Below, piece after piece: positions 32,455 to 43,400 of a DNA stretch of 64,000 nt. The stretch lies in the NCBI GenBank assembly GCA_019694655.1, contig JAIBBN010000015.1, positions 1 through 64,000 on the forward strand. Direction: 5' to 3'. The notes beneath the pieces are model-generated. The model ran no database searches. It worked only from the letters and a program-made list of their open reading frames with translations, and was not told the DNA's origin. The stretch comes from Leptospirales bacterium. Lineage in GTDB: Bacteria; Spirochaetota; Leptospiria; Leptospirales; Leptonemataceae. Position 1 is the first letter of the stretch. The number at the start of each line of letters is the position of its first letter. The position numbers and the translations under genes are program-made.

Positions 32455-33415
32455 GTCGCTGGTTTACCTGATTGTAGCGAGCGCCAAGCGCATTCATTTC
32501 GCCGACCAGACGATTGAAGCTGTCCACGGACTGCTGGGTGCGGCTCGCTGGCGGCATTAGATCCATTGAGCGCCTGGCTTCGTCGAATTGATCCTTTTTC
32601 AGGAGATAGTCCAGAATTGTCGGCATGTCGCGCGCGGCCTCATCGCGATAGAATTCCAGATTGTTTCGACTGGCCGCCAGCAGCGATGTGTCTGCATTGT
32701 AGGGTCCAAAGGAAGAAAGTTCGGTCAATCCTTGCTCCGCGTAGTCCAACAGTGTTTCCCGATTTTGCTCCAGGGAGCTGACATCTGCGCGGTTCAGCGC
32801 ATCCATCAAGTGGCCTTCTTGCTTGTAGCTGCGAAAATTTAATAGAAAGATCTTTGAGTGGTAGTCCAGGACCTGTGACGCAATCTGCAATTTGCGACTG
32901 TTCTCGCTTTGCGCTTCAATGAGCGTAATGCGATAGTCTGCCGCAAAGAGGGCTTCCTGCTGTCGCAATCGCGCAGAGGCCTCGTCCAATTTTTCGTTGG
33001 CCTTTGCTCGGGCGCTCAGGTAGGCTTCCATGTCGTCGTAGGATTGCTCACGGATCTCTTCGAGATTGACCAGATTGGCGTAGTCGCGGCGCAGCACGGC
33101 ATAGAGTGTGTTGTAAAAGTCGAGCACTGCATTTTTGTAGCGCTGATCGCCATTGTACGGATTGACCTGATTGGCGCGGAGGATTGCGTTTTCGACAGAG
33201 CCAATCAGGGCCGCGCGCTTCGCCTCAACTGCGGCGGGATTGGAGCCGTGCGCCCCGGCCTGGATGTAGGCCAGCATATCGGCGACAATGTGTTCGCTGG
33301 GGCCGGCCAGCGCCTGCATGTCGGCGTTCGCCCGCGCTGGATCGATGTCGCGCAGTGGCGAGGCGCAGCCCAGCATCGCTGCCACGCAGATGCTGCAAAC
33401 CGTGATCCATTTCAT
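32375..33415 (-). CDS. Putative helical lipoprotein encoded with a Prc-type protease
   Basis: The 346-residue protein has a lipoprotein signal: a short charged start, a hydrophobic core and the lipobox MLGC with Cys17. The mature part is rich in charged and long helical stretches (ARAKANEKLDEASARLRQQE) and likely forms a helical bundle. No known domain is recognised. Its ATG overlaps the protease stop by four bases, so the two are made together. By analogy to E. coli NlpI with Prc, it could be an adaptor or regulator of that protease. This is inference from context only. Confidence 0.65.
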   Translation of the reverse strand: MKWITVCSICVAAMLGCASPLRDIDPARANADMQALAGPSEHIVADMLAYIQAGAHGSNPAAVEAKRAALIGSVENAILRANQVNPYNGDQRYKNAVLDFYNTLYAVLRRDYANLVNLEEIREQSYDDMEAYLSARAKANEKLDEASARLRQQEALFAADYRITLIEAQSENSRKLQIASQVLDYHSKIFLLNFRSYKQEGHLMDALNRADVSSLEQNRETLLDYAEQGLTELSSFGPYNADTSLLAASRNNLEFYRDEAARDMPTILDYLLKKDQFDEARRSMDLMPPASRTQQSVDSFNRLVGEMNALGARYNQVNQRLNQRRGQLVNQWNQVNEGFLHRHVPR

Positions 33416-35532
33416 GGTCTTCTCCTGATCGAAAAGATCGGGAGGGCATCGATCAAGATTTTGTAGGTTTCGTCAATATAAATGTCCTCGTCAATTTGCC
33501 GCCTTTGCTCGCTGTGCAATTCGCGGCGGTAGGAGTCGACGGCTTCCAGGCGCGCTGCAAACTCCGGGCTTCGAGAATGGAAGCCCTGCGAGCGGCGGCG
33601 GCTGGCATTCTGGTATTCCTCAAATTCGCGACGAAAGCGCTGCAATTCACGGAAGAAGCGCCCGCCCTCCAGCGGAATCTCCAGATCGGCGCTGAACTGG
33701 CGCTGGAAGCGGGCGCTTAGCTCGGCAATGCGCTGGAATTGTTCATCGTCCTCAACGCGGTCTTCGCTGGCTTCGATCAGATCGCTGAGGTCGGCGCTGG
33801 CAATGGGCGCAGTATTGATGCGGCGGTCGATGTCCTCAGCGCTTAGCGCTGCAGGCGATTGTTCTTCTCGTCCGCCCAGCGCCGATCCATCTGGAAGCAG
33901 GAAGTCCGGCTGGATGCCGCGCCGCTGGTGGCTGCGACCGTTTAATCCGTAGTACATATTGGTTGTCAGCTTGAGGTGGTCGGCGATTGGTCCGCTGCGC
34001 GGCATGGGCAGAACAACCTGCGAACTGGCCTTGCCGAAGGTGCGGCTGCCAACAATCAGCGCTCGTCGATAGTCCTGCATTACCCCGGCAAAAAACTCCG
34101 AAGCCGATGCGCTCCGAGCATTCACCATGACCGCCAGCGGACCGGAGTAGATCGCTCCCCGGTTTCGATCTTTGAGCAGTTCCAATCGACCGTCGCGATC
34201 GCGTTGCAAAAAGAGCGGACCCTGATCCAAAAAAATGCCGGCGAGGTCCTGGGCTTCGACGCGCGCTCCGCCGCCATTGTCGCGCAGATCCAGGATTACC
34301 CCTTCGATGCCTTCTCTCTTGAGCTGGATCAAGGCGCGAGCGACGTCGCTGGCAGCGCCGGGCGCCTCGAGGCCTTCCAGGTCCCGGTAAAAGGAAGGCA
34401 GATAGATATATCCGATGCGCTTTGTCCCGTCGAGGACATAGCAGAAAATGACATTCTCTTCCAGTTGCAGGGGCGCTTTCTGAAGCGCGACCTCCAGGCG
34501 ACGACTGTCAGGTTTGCGGACGACGATGACGATTCTGCGTCGCGAAGCTTGGTTGAGCAATTCTTGCAATTCGTAGGGGTCGAGGTCAACAGTCTGGATG
34601 ATTCGACCTTGCTCATCCGGGAACTTCAGTTCAAGTATAGAATCGCCGGCGTTGAGTCGACCGCTGCGCCAGGCTGGCCCGCCAGGAATCAAGCGAGCGA
34701 TGCGATGTTCGCCAAAGACGGTCTTCTCCAGTACTATGCCAAAGGACTCGGCGCGCGTGGACAGGGCCGCTTCAAACTGCCGACGATCGTCGTCCAACCA
34801 GTATGCGCTATGTGGATCCATTGCGCTGGCAATTGCATTCAGCAGTAAGTATGAAATGTATCCCTCCACTCCGCCTCGAAAATCGAGCAGGGACTGGATG
34901 TTGGATTCCTCCCTCTGGAGACCGGCGCGTAGCGCCGCGGCGCCATCCCTGGCGATGAGCTCTTGAAACTCTGCGGCATCGGCGGGCAGATTGGCGTAGT
35001 AAAGTCGAGAGAGAGCGCGGTAGTGCAGGAGCTGTCGCCAGCGGCGGCGGAGTTCATCGTCATCCGCTGCGTAGCGCGGTCGTTCGCGGCTCATCCAGTC
35101 CAGTTCGCCGCCATCGTCGCTCAAGCGGACCTGAGCCGCTTGCTCTCGGGCCAGGCGCCGGGCGTCTTGCAAGCGCCGGCGAAGACGCAGGGCCGCCCCG
35201 TCCAGCAAAGCGCCATTGTCGGGGACGCTGGCGCGAAGCACATTGAGCTGAAACGCGCTCAGAGCATCGACGTCGCTCTGCTGCAGATAGATGCCATAGG
35301 GATCCAGGTTGCGCAAAAAGCTGAGCTGCGCGCCGCGCGCCAGTTCGTTCTGGGTCAGTCGTTGTGGCTGATAATGAAAGCGCGCCAGACCCTCTACCAG
35401 CAGCGCCATCTTCTGCAGCGTGAGCGAGGAGGATTGCGTCTGCGCCGAAGTTCCCGAAGCCCTTCCCAGAAGTAGAACAGCGAGAAGGACAAGGGCGGCA
35501 AAAGTGCGGCGGCGGGCGTGGATCGATTTCAT
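33412..35532 (-). CDS. prc: Carboxy-terminal processing protease (Prc/Tsp, peptidase S41)
   Basis: The 706-residue protein has a signal peptide (residues 1-30), a helical N-terminal domain, a PDZ domain (about 250-340, with LIPGGPAWRSGRL) and an S41 catalytic domain. The Ser-Lys dyad is in SASASEF and, 27 residues on, SRTFGKAS, as in E. coli Prc. A helical C-terminal domain follows, with long charged segments. It should act in the periplasm on substrates with exposed C-termini. It is encoded with a lipoprotein and transcribed away from the STAS gene. Length is near that of E. coli Prc. Confidence 0.88.
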   Translation of the reverse strand: MKSIHARRRTFAALVLLAVLLLGRASGTSAQTQSSSLTLQKMALLVEGLARFHYQPQRLTQNELARGAQLSFLRNLDPYGIYLQQSDVDALSAFQLNVLRASVPDNGALLDGAALRLRRRLQDARRLAREQAAQVRLSDDGGELDWMSRERPRYAADDDELRRRWRQLLHYRALSRLYYANLPADAAEFQELIARDGAAALRAGLQREESNIQSLLDFRGGVEGYISYLLLNAIASAMDPHSAYWLDDDRRQFEAALSTRAESFGIVLEKTVFGEHRIARLIPGGPAWRSGRLNAGDSILELKFPDEQGRIIQTVDLDPYELQELLNQASRRRIVIVVRKPDSRRLEVALQKAPLQLEENVIFCYVLDGTKRIGYIYLPSFYRDLEGLEAPGAASDVARALIQLKREGIEGVILDLRDNGGGARVEAQDLAGIFLDQGPLFLQRDRDGRLELLKDRNRGAIYSGPLAVMVNARSASASEFFAGVMQDYRRALIVGSRTFGKASSQVVLPMPRSGPIADHLKLTTNMYYGLNGRSHQRRGIQPDFLLPDGSALGGREEQSPAALSAEDIDRRINTAPIASADLSDLIEASEDRVEDDEQFQRIAELSARFQRQFSADLEIPLEGGRFFRELQRFRREFEEYQNASRRRSQGFHSRSPEFAARLEAVDSYRRELHSEQRRQIDEDIYIDETYKILIDALPIFSIRRRP

Positions 35533-35727
35533 GTAAATGACCGAGCTTTTGAAGCGATAGTCGCAGCGAATCCCGCAATTCCTTTTTTTGGCGGCAGCTT
35601 GATCTAAAGCCGTCTCGGGGCGCCGCTGAAACGTTCAGCTCGCCTGTTCCAGGCGCACTCTGCCCTTCCGGGCGGCTAAAATGACCGCAGCAGGGCTTTG
35701 CGGGGCAGGCGCCAATCTTGCATTGCT

Positions 35728-35740
35728 CTGTCGGCGACAG
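35728..35740. other. Small stem-loop upstream of the STAS gene
   Basis: CTGTC-GGC-GACAG is a 5-bp inverted repeat with a 3-base loop, 20 bases before the STAS start codon. The 228-base divergent space between the protease and STAS genes must hold promoters for both, but no clear -35/-10 pair was found. Confidence 0.2.
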
Positions 35741-35760
35741 CGCCAGCTAAGGGGCAAACG

Positions 35761-36093
35761 ATGGAGGTCAGACAACACAACGAGGGTCAGACTACCTTTT
35801 TTGAGATCGTAGGCGCTATGGATCTGTATACCATGCCGGAGCTGAAACGTCTGTTCAAGGAGAGCGTGGAAGCGGGCGCTCGAAAGGTCGTAATTCACAT
35901 GGAACGCGTCGAGACGCTCAGCTCTTCCGGTATCGGCGCCTTGATTGCGTTTCAGCAGGAACTCAAACGAGTCGAGGGTCAACTGGCGCTGGCCGCCCTG
36001 TCCGAACCAAGTCGCTATGTCCTTCAATTGACCAAGCTGACTCCGCTCTTTCGAATCTTTGATACCATCGAAGAAGCGCGATCCTCCTTTTAG
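35761..36093 (+). CDS. STAS-domain anti-sigma-factor antagonist
   Basis: The 110-residue protein is a single STAS domain: a first strand (FFEIVGAMDLYT), then VVIHMERVETLSSSGIGALI, in which the serine of SSSG occupies the place phosphorylated in SpoIIAA/RsbV proteins. The ATG at 35761 is preferred because an AAGGGG site lies 6 bases upstream. No anti-sigma kinase or sigma factor gene is adjacent. A SpoIIE-type phosphatase at 25038 could be its partner, but the two are not linked. Confidence 0.85.
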   Translation: MEVRQHNEGQTTFFEIVGAMDLYTMPELKRLFKESVEAGARKVVIHMERVETLSSSGIGALIAFQQELKRVEGQLALAALSEPSRYVLQLTKLTPLFRIFDTIEEARSSF

Positions 36094-36174
36094 ATTGCAG
36101 GCCGCGACCGCCATTCATTTCAGTTGCCCTGGCAGAAGCGATCCGCCTTTTGTATTCTTTGCAAAAGGTTCTCC

Positions 36175-37335
36175 ATGCCCCGCGTTCGCTTCCTGATCTT
36201 TTTCATTTCGGCCCTGGCCATTCTTTCGCTCCTCTACGGCTACGCGGCCTGGCACATTCTGGATCTGTTGCCGCAAGGCCCCTGGCGCTGGCTTGGATGG
36301 GTTCTGGTTGCACTCTGTCTGGTTGCGCTTCCGCTGACTTTTCTGGCCCGCGTCCTGTATGAAGCGAACAATCCCGGCCTGGAGGGAATCGCATGGCTGG
36401 CCTACGTGGGCCTGGGCCTTTTTTCGCTTCTTTTTACCTTCTTCGCCATTCGCGACCTCGCCGGGTTGATCTGGCATGCTGCGGCCTGGGCCTTGCCGCA
36501 ATTGCAGCAGCCGGGTCCGCAAGGGCAGACATGGATCAACGCCGCCGTGGCATTGGCTGCGCTGCTGCTTTTCGCCTTTGGTTTCTTTACGGCGCGGCGG
36601 GACCCTGTGGTCCGGCGCATTCGCGTTTCTTTTGCCAATCTCCATCCCGATCTGGTTGGCATGCGCCTTGTGCAGCTTTCTGACATTCACATCGGGCCCA
36701 CTATCAAGCGACCCTTCATCGAAAGATTGGTCAAAAGAGTGAACGCCCTGGAGTGTGACGGCATCGCAATCACGGGCGATCTGGTTGATGGATCGGTGAA
36801 GGATTTGCTTGCTGACGCCCTTCCGCTGCAGGATCTAACGCACCGGCCAGTGTTCTTTGTGACCGGAAACCACGAGTATTACTCGGGCGCTCTGCAATGG
36901 CTGGCGGCGCTGGAAAAAATGGGCATTCGCGTTCTGGTCAACGCCCATGAAATTTTGCAACGAGGCAACGCGCGGGTGGTCATGGCCGGCGTCGCCGATA
37001 TCACTGCACATCAAATGATTCCTCACCACCTCTCCGATCCTTTCAAGGCCCTTTCTGGCGCCCGGGGAGAGCTGCGCGTCCTCCTGGCGCACCAGCCGCG
37101 CAGCGTGTTTGCAGCGGCCGAAGCCGGCGCCGACCTGGTGCTTTCCGGTCACACGCATGCCGGTCAGTACTTTCCAGGCACGCTGATTGTTCGGCTTGTC
37201 CAACCATTTGTCGTTGGCCTTGGACGCTTTCGCGATACACAAGTCTACACCAGTCCGGGAACTGGCTATTGGGGTCCGCCGTTGCGTTTGGGAACGCGAG
37301 CAGAGATTACGATTCTCGAATTTGCAAGCACATAG
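36175..37335 (+). CDS. Membrane-anchored metallophosphoesterase (YaeI-like)
   Basis: The 386-residue protein begins with about four membrane segments (residues 5-145), then has a calcineurin-like phosphoesterase domain with all motifs: SDIHIG, TGDLVDG, GNHEYY, LAHQP and GHTHAGQ. Proteins of this type hydrolyse phosphodiester or pyrophosphate bonds of lipids and nucleotides at the membrane. The substrate is not clear here. The ATG at 36175 is used, since a TTG at 36124 has no ribosome site. It lies downstream of the STAS gene on the same strand. Confidence 0.82.
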   Translation: MPRVRFLIFFISALAILSLLYGYAAWHILDLLPQGPWRWLGWVLVALCLVALPLTFLARVLYEANNPGLEGIAWLAYVGLGLFSLLFTFFAIRDLAGLIWHAAAWALPQLQQPGPQGQTWINAAVALAALLLFAFGFFTARRDPVVRRIRVSFANLHPDLVGMRLVQLSDIHIGPTIKRPFIERLVKRVNALECDGIAITGDLVDGSVKDLLADALPLQDLTHRPVFFVTGNHEYYSGALQWLAALEKMGIRVLVNAHEILQRGNARVVMAGVADITAHQMIPHHLSDPFKALSGARGELRVLLAHQPRSVFAAAEAGADLVLSGHTHAGQYFPGTLIVRLVQPFVVGLGRFRDTQVYTSPGTGYWGPPLRLGTRAEITILEFAST

Positions 37336-37415
37336 GCGCTGGCAGCAGGCATGAAGCGGAGATCTGAAATCCGCGCCGCATTCTGACGAGCAGGCTCTGG
37401 GCGGCGCTCATTTCT

Positions 37416-37435
37416 GTTGCCCCGTCGAAGGCAAC
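37416..37435 (+). terminator. Stem-loop between the phosphoesterase and alpha-2-macroglobulin genes
   Basis: GTTGCC and GGCAAC form a 6-bp stem around an 8-base loop in the 138-base gap. There is no T-run after it, so termination is uncertain. It may separate the two transcription units or be part of the leader of the large gene. Confidence 0.25.
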
Positions 37436-37462
37436 CTTCAGGCTGGGATTGCACGCAACGCC

Positions 37463-37468
37463 AGGAGG
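37463..37468 (+). promoter_or_regulatory. Ribosome-binding site that sets the alpha-2-macroglobulin start
   Basis: AGGAGG, the full Shine-Dalgarno core, stands 5 bases before the ATG at 37474. It decides that start over the in-frame upstream codon at 37417. Confidence 0.75.
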
Positions 37469-37473
37469 ACGCC

Positions 37474-40400
37474 ATGAACAATGCTTCCAATCAATCGAAT
37501 GAATCCGGGGCGAAGGGCAAGGCCCGGGGAGCGTTCTCTGTCTGGCGCCGCCAGGTCTTGCAAAAATTGGGCAACGCAGTTCAAGGGCTCCGGCTGAAAA
37601 CCGGTCCGTGGCGCGATCGTTTACGTCCGCTGCTGGAGCGACGGCCGCTTCGCGTCGGGATCATTGCTGCTGGCGGAACGCTGCTGGCGGGCATTCTGCT
37701 TCTAGTATTTTTCTATGCGCGCTCCGCTTTTGGCGAGGTCTACCGTCCCGACGCGCGCAATGCGCCGCCGTCGCCCCAGTTTGGCGCCAATGAGCTTGGC
37801 ATCGTTCAAGCCACGCCTGCCGGCGCTATCAGCGTCGGCGATTTGAAAAAGGAAGTGGTTGTAGTCTTCAGCGATCCGATGGTCCCGCTGGCGGCGCTGG
37901 AGAATGAGGCTCAGCCTTGTTTCGAGATGACGCCGCGCCCGGCAGGGAAATTTCGCTGGTACGGCAGTCGCGTCTGCGCTTTTGTTCCGACCGAGCAGTT
38001 TCGACCGGGCGGTCGCTATCAAATTCGCGTGCGCGCAGGGACGAAGGCCCTCAACGGTAAACTTTTACGAAACAACTACGATTTCGCATTTCAAACGCCG
38101 CCCCTCGAGCTGCAGTACCTCTGGCCGCAGTCCGGCGCTCGCATCGGCTATGAGCAGAAATTTACTGCAAATTTCAATTATCCGGTTTCTCTGGCCACGG
38201 TTCGAGAAATGCTTACAATGCGCGCCGGCGGACGACCGGTCGCCTTCACTGCGCTCTACAATAGCGAACAGCCACAGGCGGCCGGCGAAGTTCCGGAGAG
38301 CGAGCTGCAAGATCACCATCGCGCCGTAGTCATCATTCCCCGCCAGCGGTTGCCGCGAGATACAGAGGTCCTGCTCGATTTCCGCAAAGCGCTGAGTTCT
38401 GAACGCGGCGGGCAGGGCCTGGTCGAAGCAAGTCATTTGCAGTACCATACTTATGGCCCGCTGCAAGCCGAGCTGGTGCAATCGGAGCGCTATTTTCAAG
38501 ATGCCTGGGACATTCGTTTGCAGTTCAACAATCCTGTGGATCTGGAGCGCGCGGCAGCCGGCGTACGTTTTCAGCCGCCGGTCAATCGATTGAATCGCTT
38601 CGATGGCGAAGACACAGCGCTGACTCTTAAGAATTGGAATGTATTGCCGGAAACTGAGTATACGATCACGCTGCCGGCCGATTTACGAGATTCCAGCGGC
38701 AATCGTTTGCAGGGTCAGCGCCAGTTCACGATTCGCTTTCCGCGCATTCGCCGCGCTTTTGATGCAGAAGAGGGCGCGTTCACAGTTGAAAGCGCCAAAC
38801 AGCAGCGCACGCCGGTAGATGTCAGCGGCATACCCGAGATGCAGAGCTCTCTGGCCAGCGTTGGTCTGGATGCTTTGTTGCGCTACTTTGGCGGGGCGGA
38901 GCGCAGTCTCAGCGCACTGAATCCTGGCGGCGCTCGCGAATCGCGATGGGCGACAGGCGTCGCGGCCAATCGTTTTGGACGCGCCGGCCTTGATCTGCGA
39001 CCAATGCTGGACGCGCAGCATCGCGGTTGGGTGCTGGCCGATATTTTTGCGGATGTTGAGTCTTCCGACGGCGAGCGATCGAGGCGCAGCGTCCGTCAGC
39101 TGATTCAATCGACGGACCTGGGCCTCACCGTCAAAACCAGCTTTAGCGGCTCGCATGTCTGGGTCGATTCGTTGAGCAGCGGCGCCATGCGCGCCGGAGT
39201 GCGCGTTGCCGCTTATGATGGCCAGCGTCGCCTGGCAGAGTGTACGACAGCGGCCGACGGTCACTGCGCCCTGCGTCACAGCGACTTGCCCGCGCACCCG
39301 GTATTCGTTGCACAACTGGGCGCTGGCGAAAGCGGCGACCGCGCCTTTGTCAGCGGTCGTCACCAGGCCGTATACATGTCCGGACTGGCCCCGAACTATG
39401 ATCTGATTGCGCCGCGCGCTGAATTGCTTGGACAGGTTGTCTTTGATCGACGTCTTTATCGACCGGGCGAAGAGGTTTTCTTCAAAGCCATGCTGGCTCT
39501 TCGTCGCGACGGGCAACTGAATACCGGCGCCAACCTCATCGGCAAAGTACACGTCCTGATCAGCGCTCCTGATGGAAAAACGATCTATGATCAAGATCTT
39601 GATGCAACGGCGCAGGGCGGCGTTTCCGGGGGCTTCAAGACCGACGGCGATGCGCCTCTTGGCCACTACACGGCGACCTTCTCGCTGAAAGCGTTTCCTG
39701 ATGCCGCCGAATTGAGCGACGAAAATGGCGAAGGCGGACTTCGCCGCGAGCTGGGCTGGAACTACGCTCAAAGCCAGGGCCGCAATGAGGTGAGCGCCAC
39801 TTTTCAGGTGGAAGAGTTTCGCGCCGTGTCTTTTCAGGTCGAGTTGAAGGAGCTACATGATATCAGGCACAGCGATCCGTTGAAGTTTCAAGTTCAAGGT
39901 CGCTATCTGTTTGGCGCGCCGATGAGCGGCGCCCGCGCGGCTTATACCGTATACCGCAGTCGTCGCTCGCTCAGTTTTCCAGAGGCGCCTGGCTATTCCT
40001 TTGGCGACGGACGTTATCTTTCTGATGAATACCCGGCGGAAGAGATCTATGCCGCCTCTGGAGAAGGAGCGTTGAATGCCGCCGGCGTGCTGGAAGTCGA
40101 ATTAGGCGCCGGCGCTGTGCTGCGCGGCGATACTGCAGGCGGACTCCCCGACGGCGTAAGCGGCCTGGCGCCTGTATATACTTTGAGCGTCGAAGCGCGC
40201 GTTACCGATCGCGACGACAAGACCGTGGCCCGTCGCGCTTCGGCCATGGCCTATCCGGGCGATTTTCTGATCGGATTGCAGCATGATCAGTTTTTTGGCG
40301 AGGCTGGCAAGCCAATGAACTTTCGGGTGATGACGGCTGAGCACAGCGGTCGTCGTGATCAACGCGCCCATAGCCTGCAGTGGATGCTGGTGCGCAACGA

Positions 40401-43400
40401 GTGGAAGACGATTCAATCGCAGGGCGCCGGAGACTCCATCCAGCGTCGCAATACTCTGGTACATGAGATTGCTGCCAGCGGCAACTTGAGTACGCTGGGC
40501 GGCGAGGGCGCGCTGGCCCCGGTTCCAGAAAGGGCCGGCGCCTATACCTTGCTGGTGCGTGAAAGCGGCGGCGCCGTATACGGCGCCATTGACTTCTACG
40601 TTCTGGGCGCCGGATTTTTTGGCTGGGATTTTGCCGATGACGACCGCGTCCAGCTTTCTGCGGAGCGCACGGCGCTCAAGCCCGGCGACACGGCGCGCAT
40701 TCTGGTGCAATCGCCCTTCGAACGTGCGCGGGCTGTTATCAGTCTGGAACGCGAGGGAGTGCTCTGGCAGCGTACCGTGGAGATCGTCGGCAACGGCGCG
40801 CCGATTGAAATTCCAATTAAGGCAGAGTACGCGCCGTCAGTCTACGTCGGCGTGATGCTCTTGACGCCGCGGGTCGGAGTCTCCGCCGACCAGCAGCGCG
40901 GAGCGGATGACGATTTGGGCCGGCCACAAATCAAGATGGGCTATCTTAGGCTTGATGTCGACGCCGGACACAAGCGACTGCCGCTGCGCATCGAACTGGA
41001 CCGGCAGCGTTACGCACCCCGCGAACGAGTCAGCATAACAATCCACACCGCCCCTGGCGCTGAGGTATCGGTGGCAGTAGCCGATCGCGCCGTCCTGGAT
41101 CTGATCGACTACCACTATGCCGATCCCTTGCAGATATTCTACAATAGCTGGCCGCTGGGCGTTACAATCCTGGAAAATCGACGATCGCTCATTCGACAGT
41201 TGAGTTACTCCAACAAAGGATCGAGCCCGGGCGGCAAGGGGCTGGATACAGCTCTCAACCAGCAAGCGGGGGGCGGTTATGACGGCGACGATGCCGACGG
41301 CGTACGTCGCATATTCAAGAACACAGCGCACTGGTCGCCGACATTGACCGCTGACGATCAGGGCGTCGTTCGGCTGAGCGTCGAACTGCCAGACAACCTG
41401 ACTACCTTTCGGGTGATGGCGCTGGCCGGCAAAGCCGGACAATTCAACAGCGCCGAGCAGGAATTTGAAACCAGGCAGCCTATTGTGCTGCAGCCGATTG
41501 CGCCGCGCATCTTGCGCCCGGGCGACGAGGTAGAAGTTGGCGCGCTGATCGCCAACGATTCCAATGTATCTGGCGAGTTTCAGGTGTCTCTGGATGCAGC
41601 CTTGCTCAGCCCGACGACCGGCGTTGCCTCGCAGCGCATTGCCGTTCCCGCTGGCGAATCGCGCGAGGCCAGCTTCCGAGTGCGATTGAATGCAGCGCGT
41701 TACGCGGCCTTGCGGGAGCAAAAGCTGGCGCAGCTTCGTTTGCAAGTCAATGCAGCGGAAGGCGGCTTCCAGGCGGCCGAGGTTAGCGGCGTGATTCGGG
41801 CGGCGCCAGTCGATGTTGCGGCCTTTGGCGCCGCCGGCTATGCCGCCGGGCGCGTCAGCGACGCAGTGCGCATTCGCTTTCCAGTTCGCGAGGAGCCGCC
41901 GGCGGAGGCCTTTGCATTGTCCGGCGCACTGGATAGCGACCGCGCCGAAGAAGCGGCGCGACTTCCGGACCCGGCTTCGCTGCTTGGCGGGCTTGGCGAA
42001 CTGGAGCTGCGTCTGTCCACCAGCGCCCTGCAGGGTCTGGATTCGGGCTTTGAGTACTTCCGCCTCAATCCCTATTTCTGTCTGGAACAGCGCGCTTCTG
42101 GCTATCTGCTGGCAATTACCGCTGGAAATTTGCTTAAAGAGTTCCGGGAAAGCAGCGTGCAGGCGCGCAGTTACGATTTCGACAATGCCGAGCAGTACTT
42201 TCTCAAATCGCTGGGCAGCTTCCAGAACCAGGATGGCGGCTTTCGCGCCTGGTCGGAGGGCGGACGCTCCGATCCGTACCTGAGCGCCTGGACAGTCTTT
42301 GCGCTGCAGGTCGCGCGCGAGCAGAACCGCCCGATCGATGGCGCCGCTTATGATCGGGCGATGAACTATCTGGGCGGTTATCTGCGCAGCCCGCCGGCCG
42401 ATGATCGGCGCTACATCCTGGAGTGCTACAGTTTGATTGCTTTTGTAATGGCCAATGGCGGGCGAGCGCGGCAGGATCTTGAACGCGTGTTGCTGGAGAG
42501 CGAAGCGGACCTCAGCCTGCGCGCGCGCTCTTATCTTATTCTGACTTTGATTCGATCGCGAAATTTGCGGCAGCCCGCCGCCGATGCCGACGTGGCCCGT
42601 CTTTATGCCTATCTAAAGAATCGCATGGAGATCAGCACGCAACGCGTTGCCTTCCGCGAGGAGAACAACGGCGCCTATTCGCGAACCTACTATGCAAGCG
42701 GCGCTACGCTGGCGCTTGCGCTGCGGGTGTTCATGGAGCTGGAAAGTCGCCATCCGCTAATTCCGTCGATGGTGCGCCATATCATGGATCGCCGTAGCGC
42801 AACCTGGTGGCGCGACAGTCATTCCACGGCGCAGCTGGCCTATGCCCTGGGACTTTACCACAAGCGCTACGAGCGCGGCGACGGCGCCGCCTATGCAGCG
42901 CGCATCTTGCTTGCCGATCGTCGCTTGATCGCTGAACAAATGCAACCCGATCGACTGGCGCCCGTGACCCGCAGGATTCCGCTAGCCCAGCTGCTTTCGG
43001 GATCTCCTGCCAATCAAAATCTGCCTTTGCGCATTGAACGCGATGGGACTGGATCGCTTCTCTATTATTCGGCAATTCTTCGCTATATTCCAGCTCTTGC
43101 TCGCGTTGAGGCGCGCGATGAAGGAATTGAGCTCCGCCGCGAATGGATTCCCCTGTCCGAGGCGGCTGGCAGCGATGTTCGTCGCGGTCGTCCGCTTGGG
43201 CCGTCCGCCGGCATCCGGCGCGGGGCCATGATACTCGGTCGTTTGCTGGTAACACTGCCGCGTCCGGCTTACAATTTTGCGTTGAGCGACCCATTGCCAG
43301 CCAATATGGAAGCGGTCAACAGCAGCTTCAGCACGGAGTCGCAGGCTTACAGTCGATTTCTGCAACCAGCGCGCAGCGGTTCGGAGTGGTGGTGGGAGGA

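Noticed and set aside
38683-39771. Long minus-strand frame inside the alpha-2-macroglobulin gene
   Set aside because: It is a shadow produced by G+C-rich codon bias. The sense-strand protein has all expected motifs.
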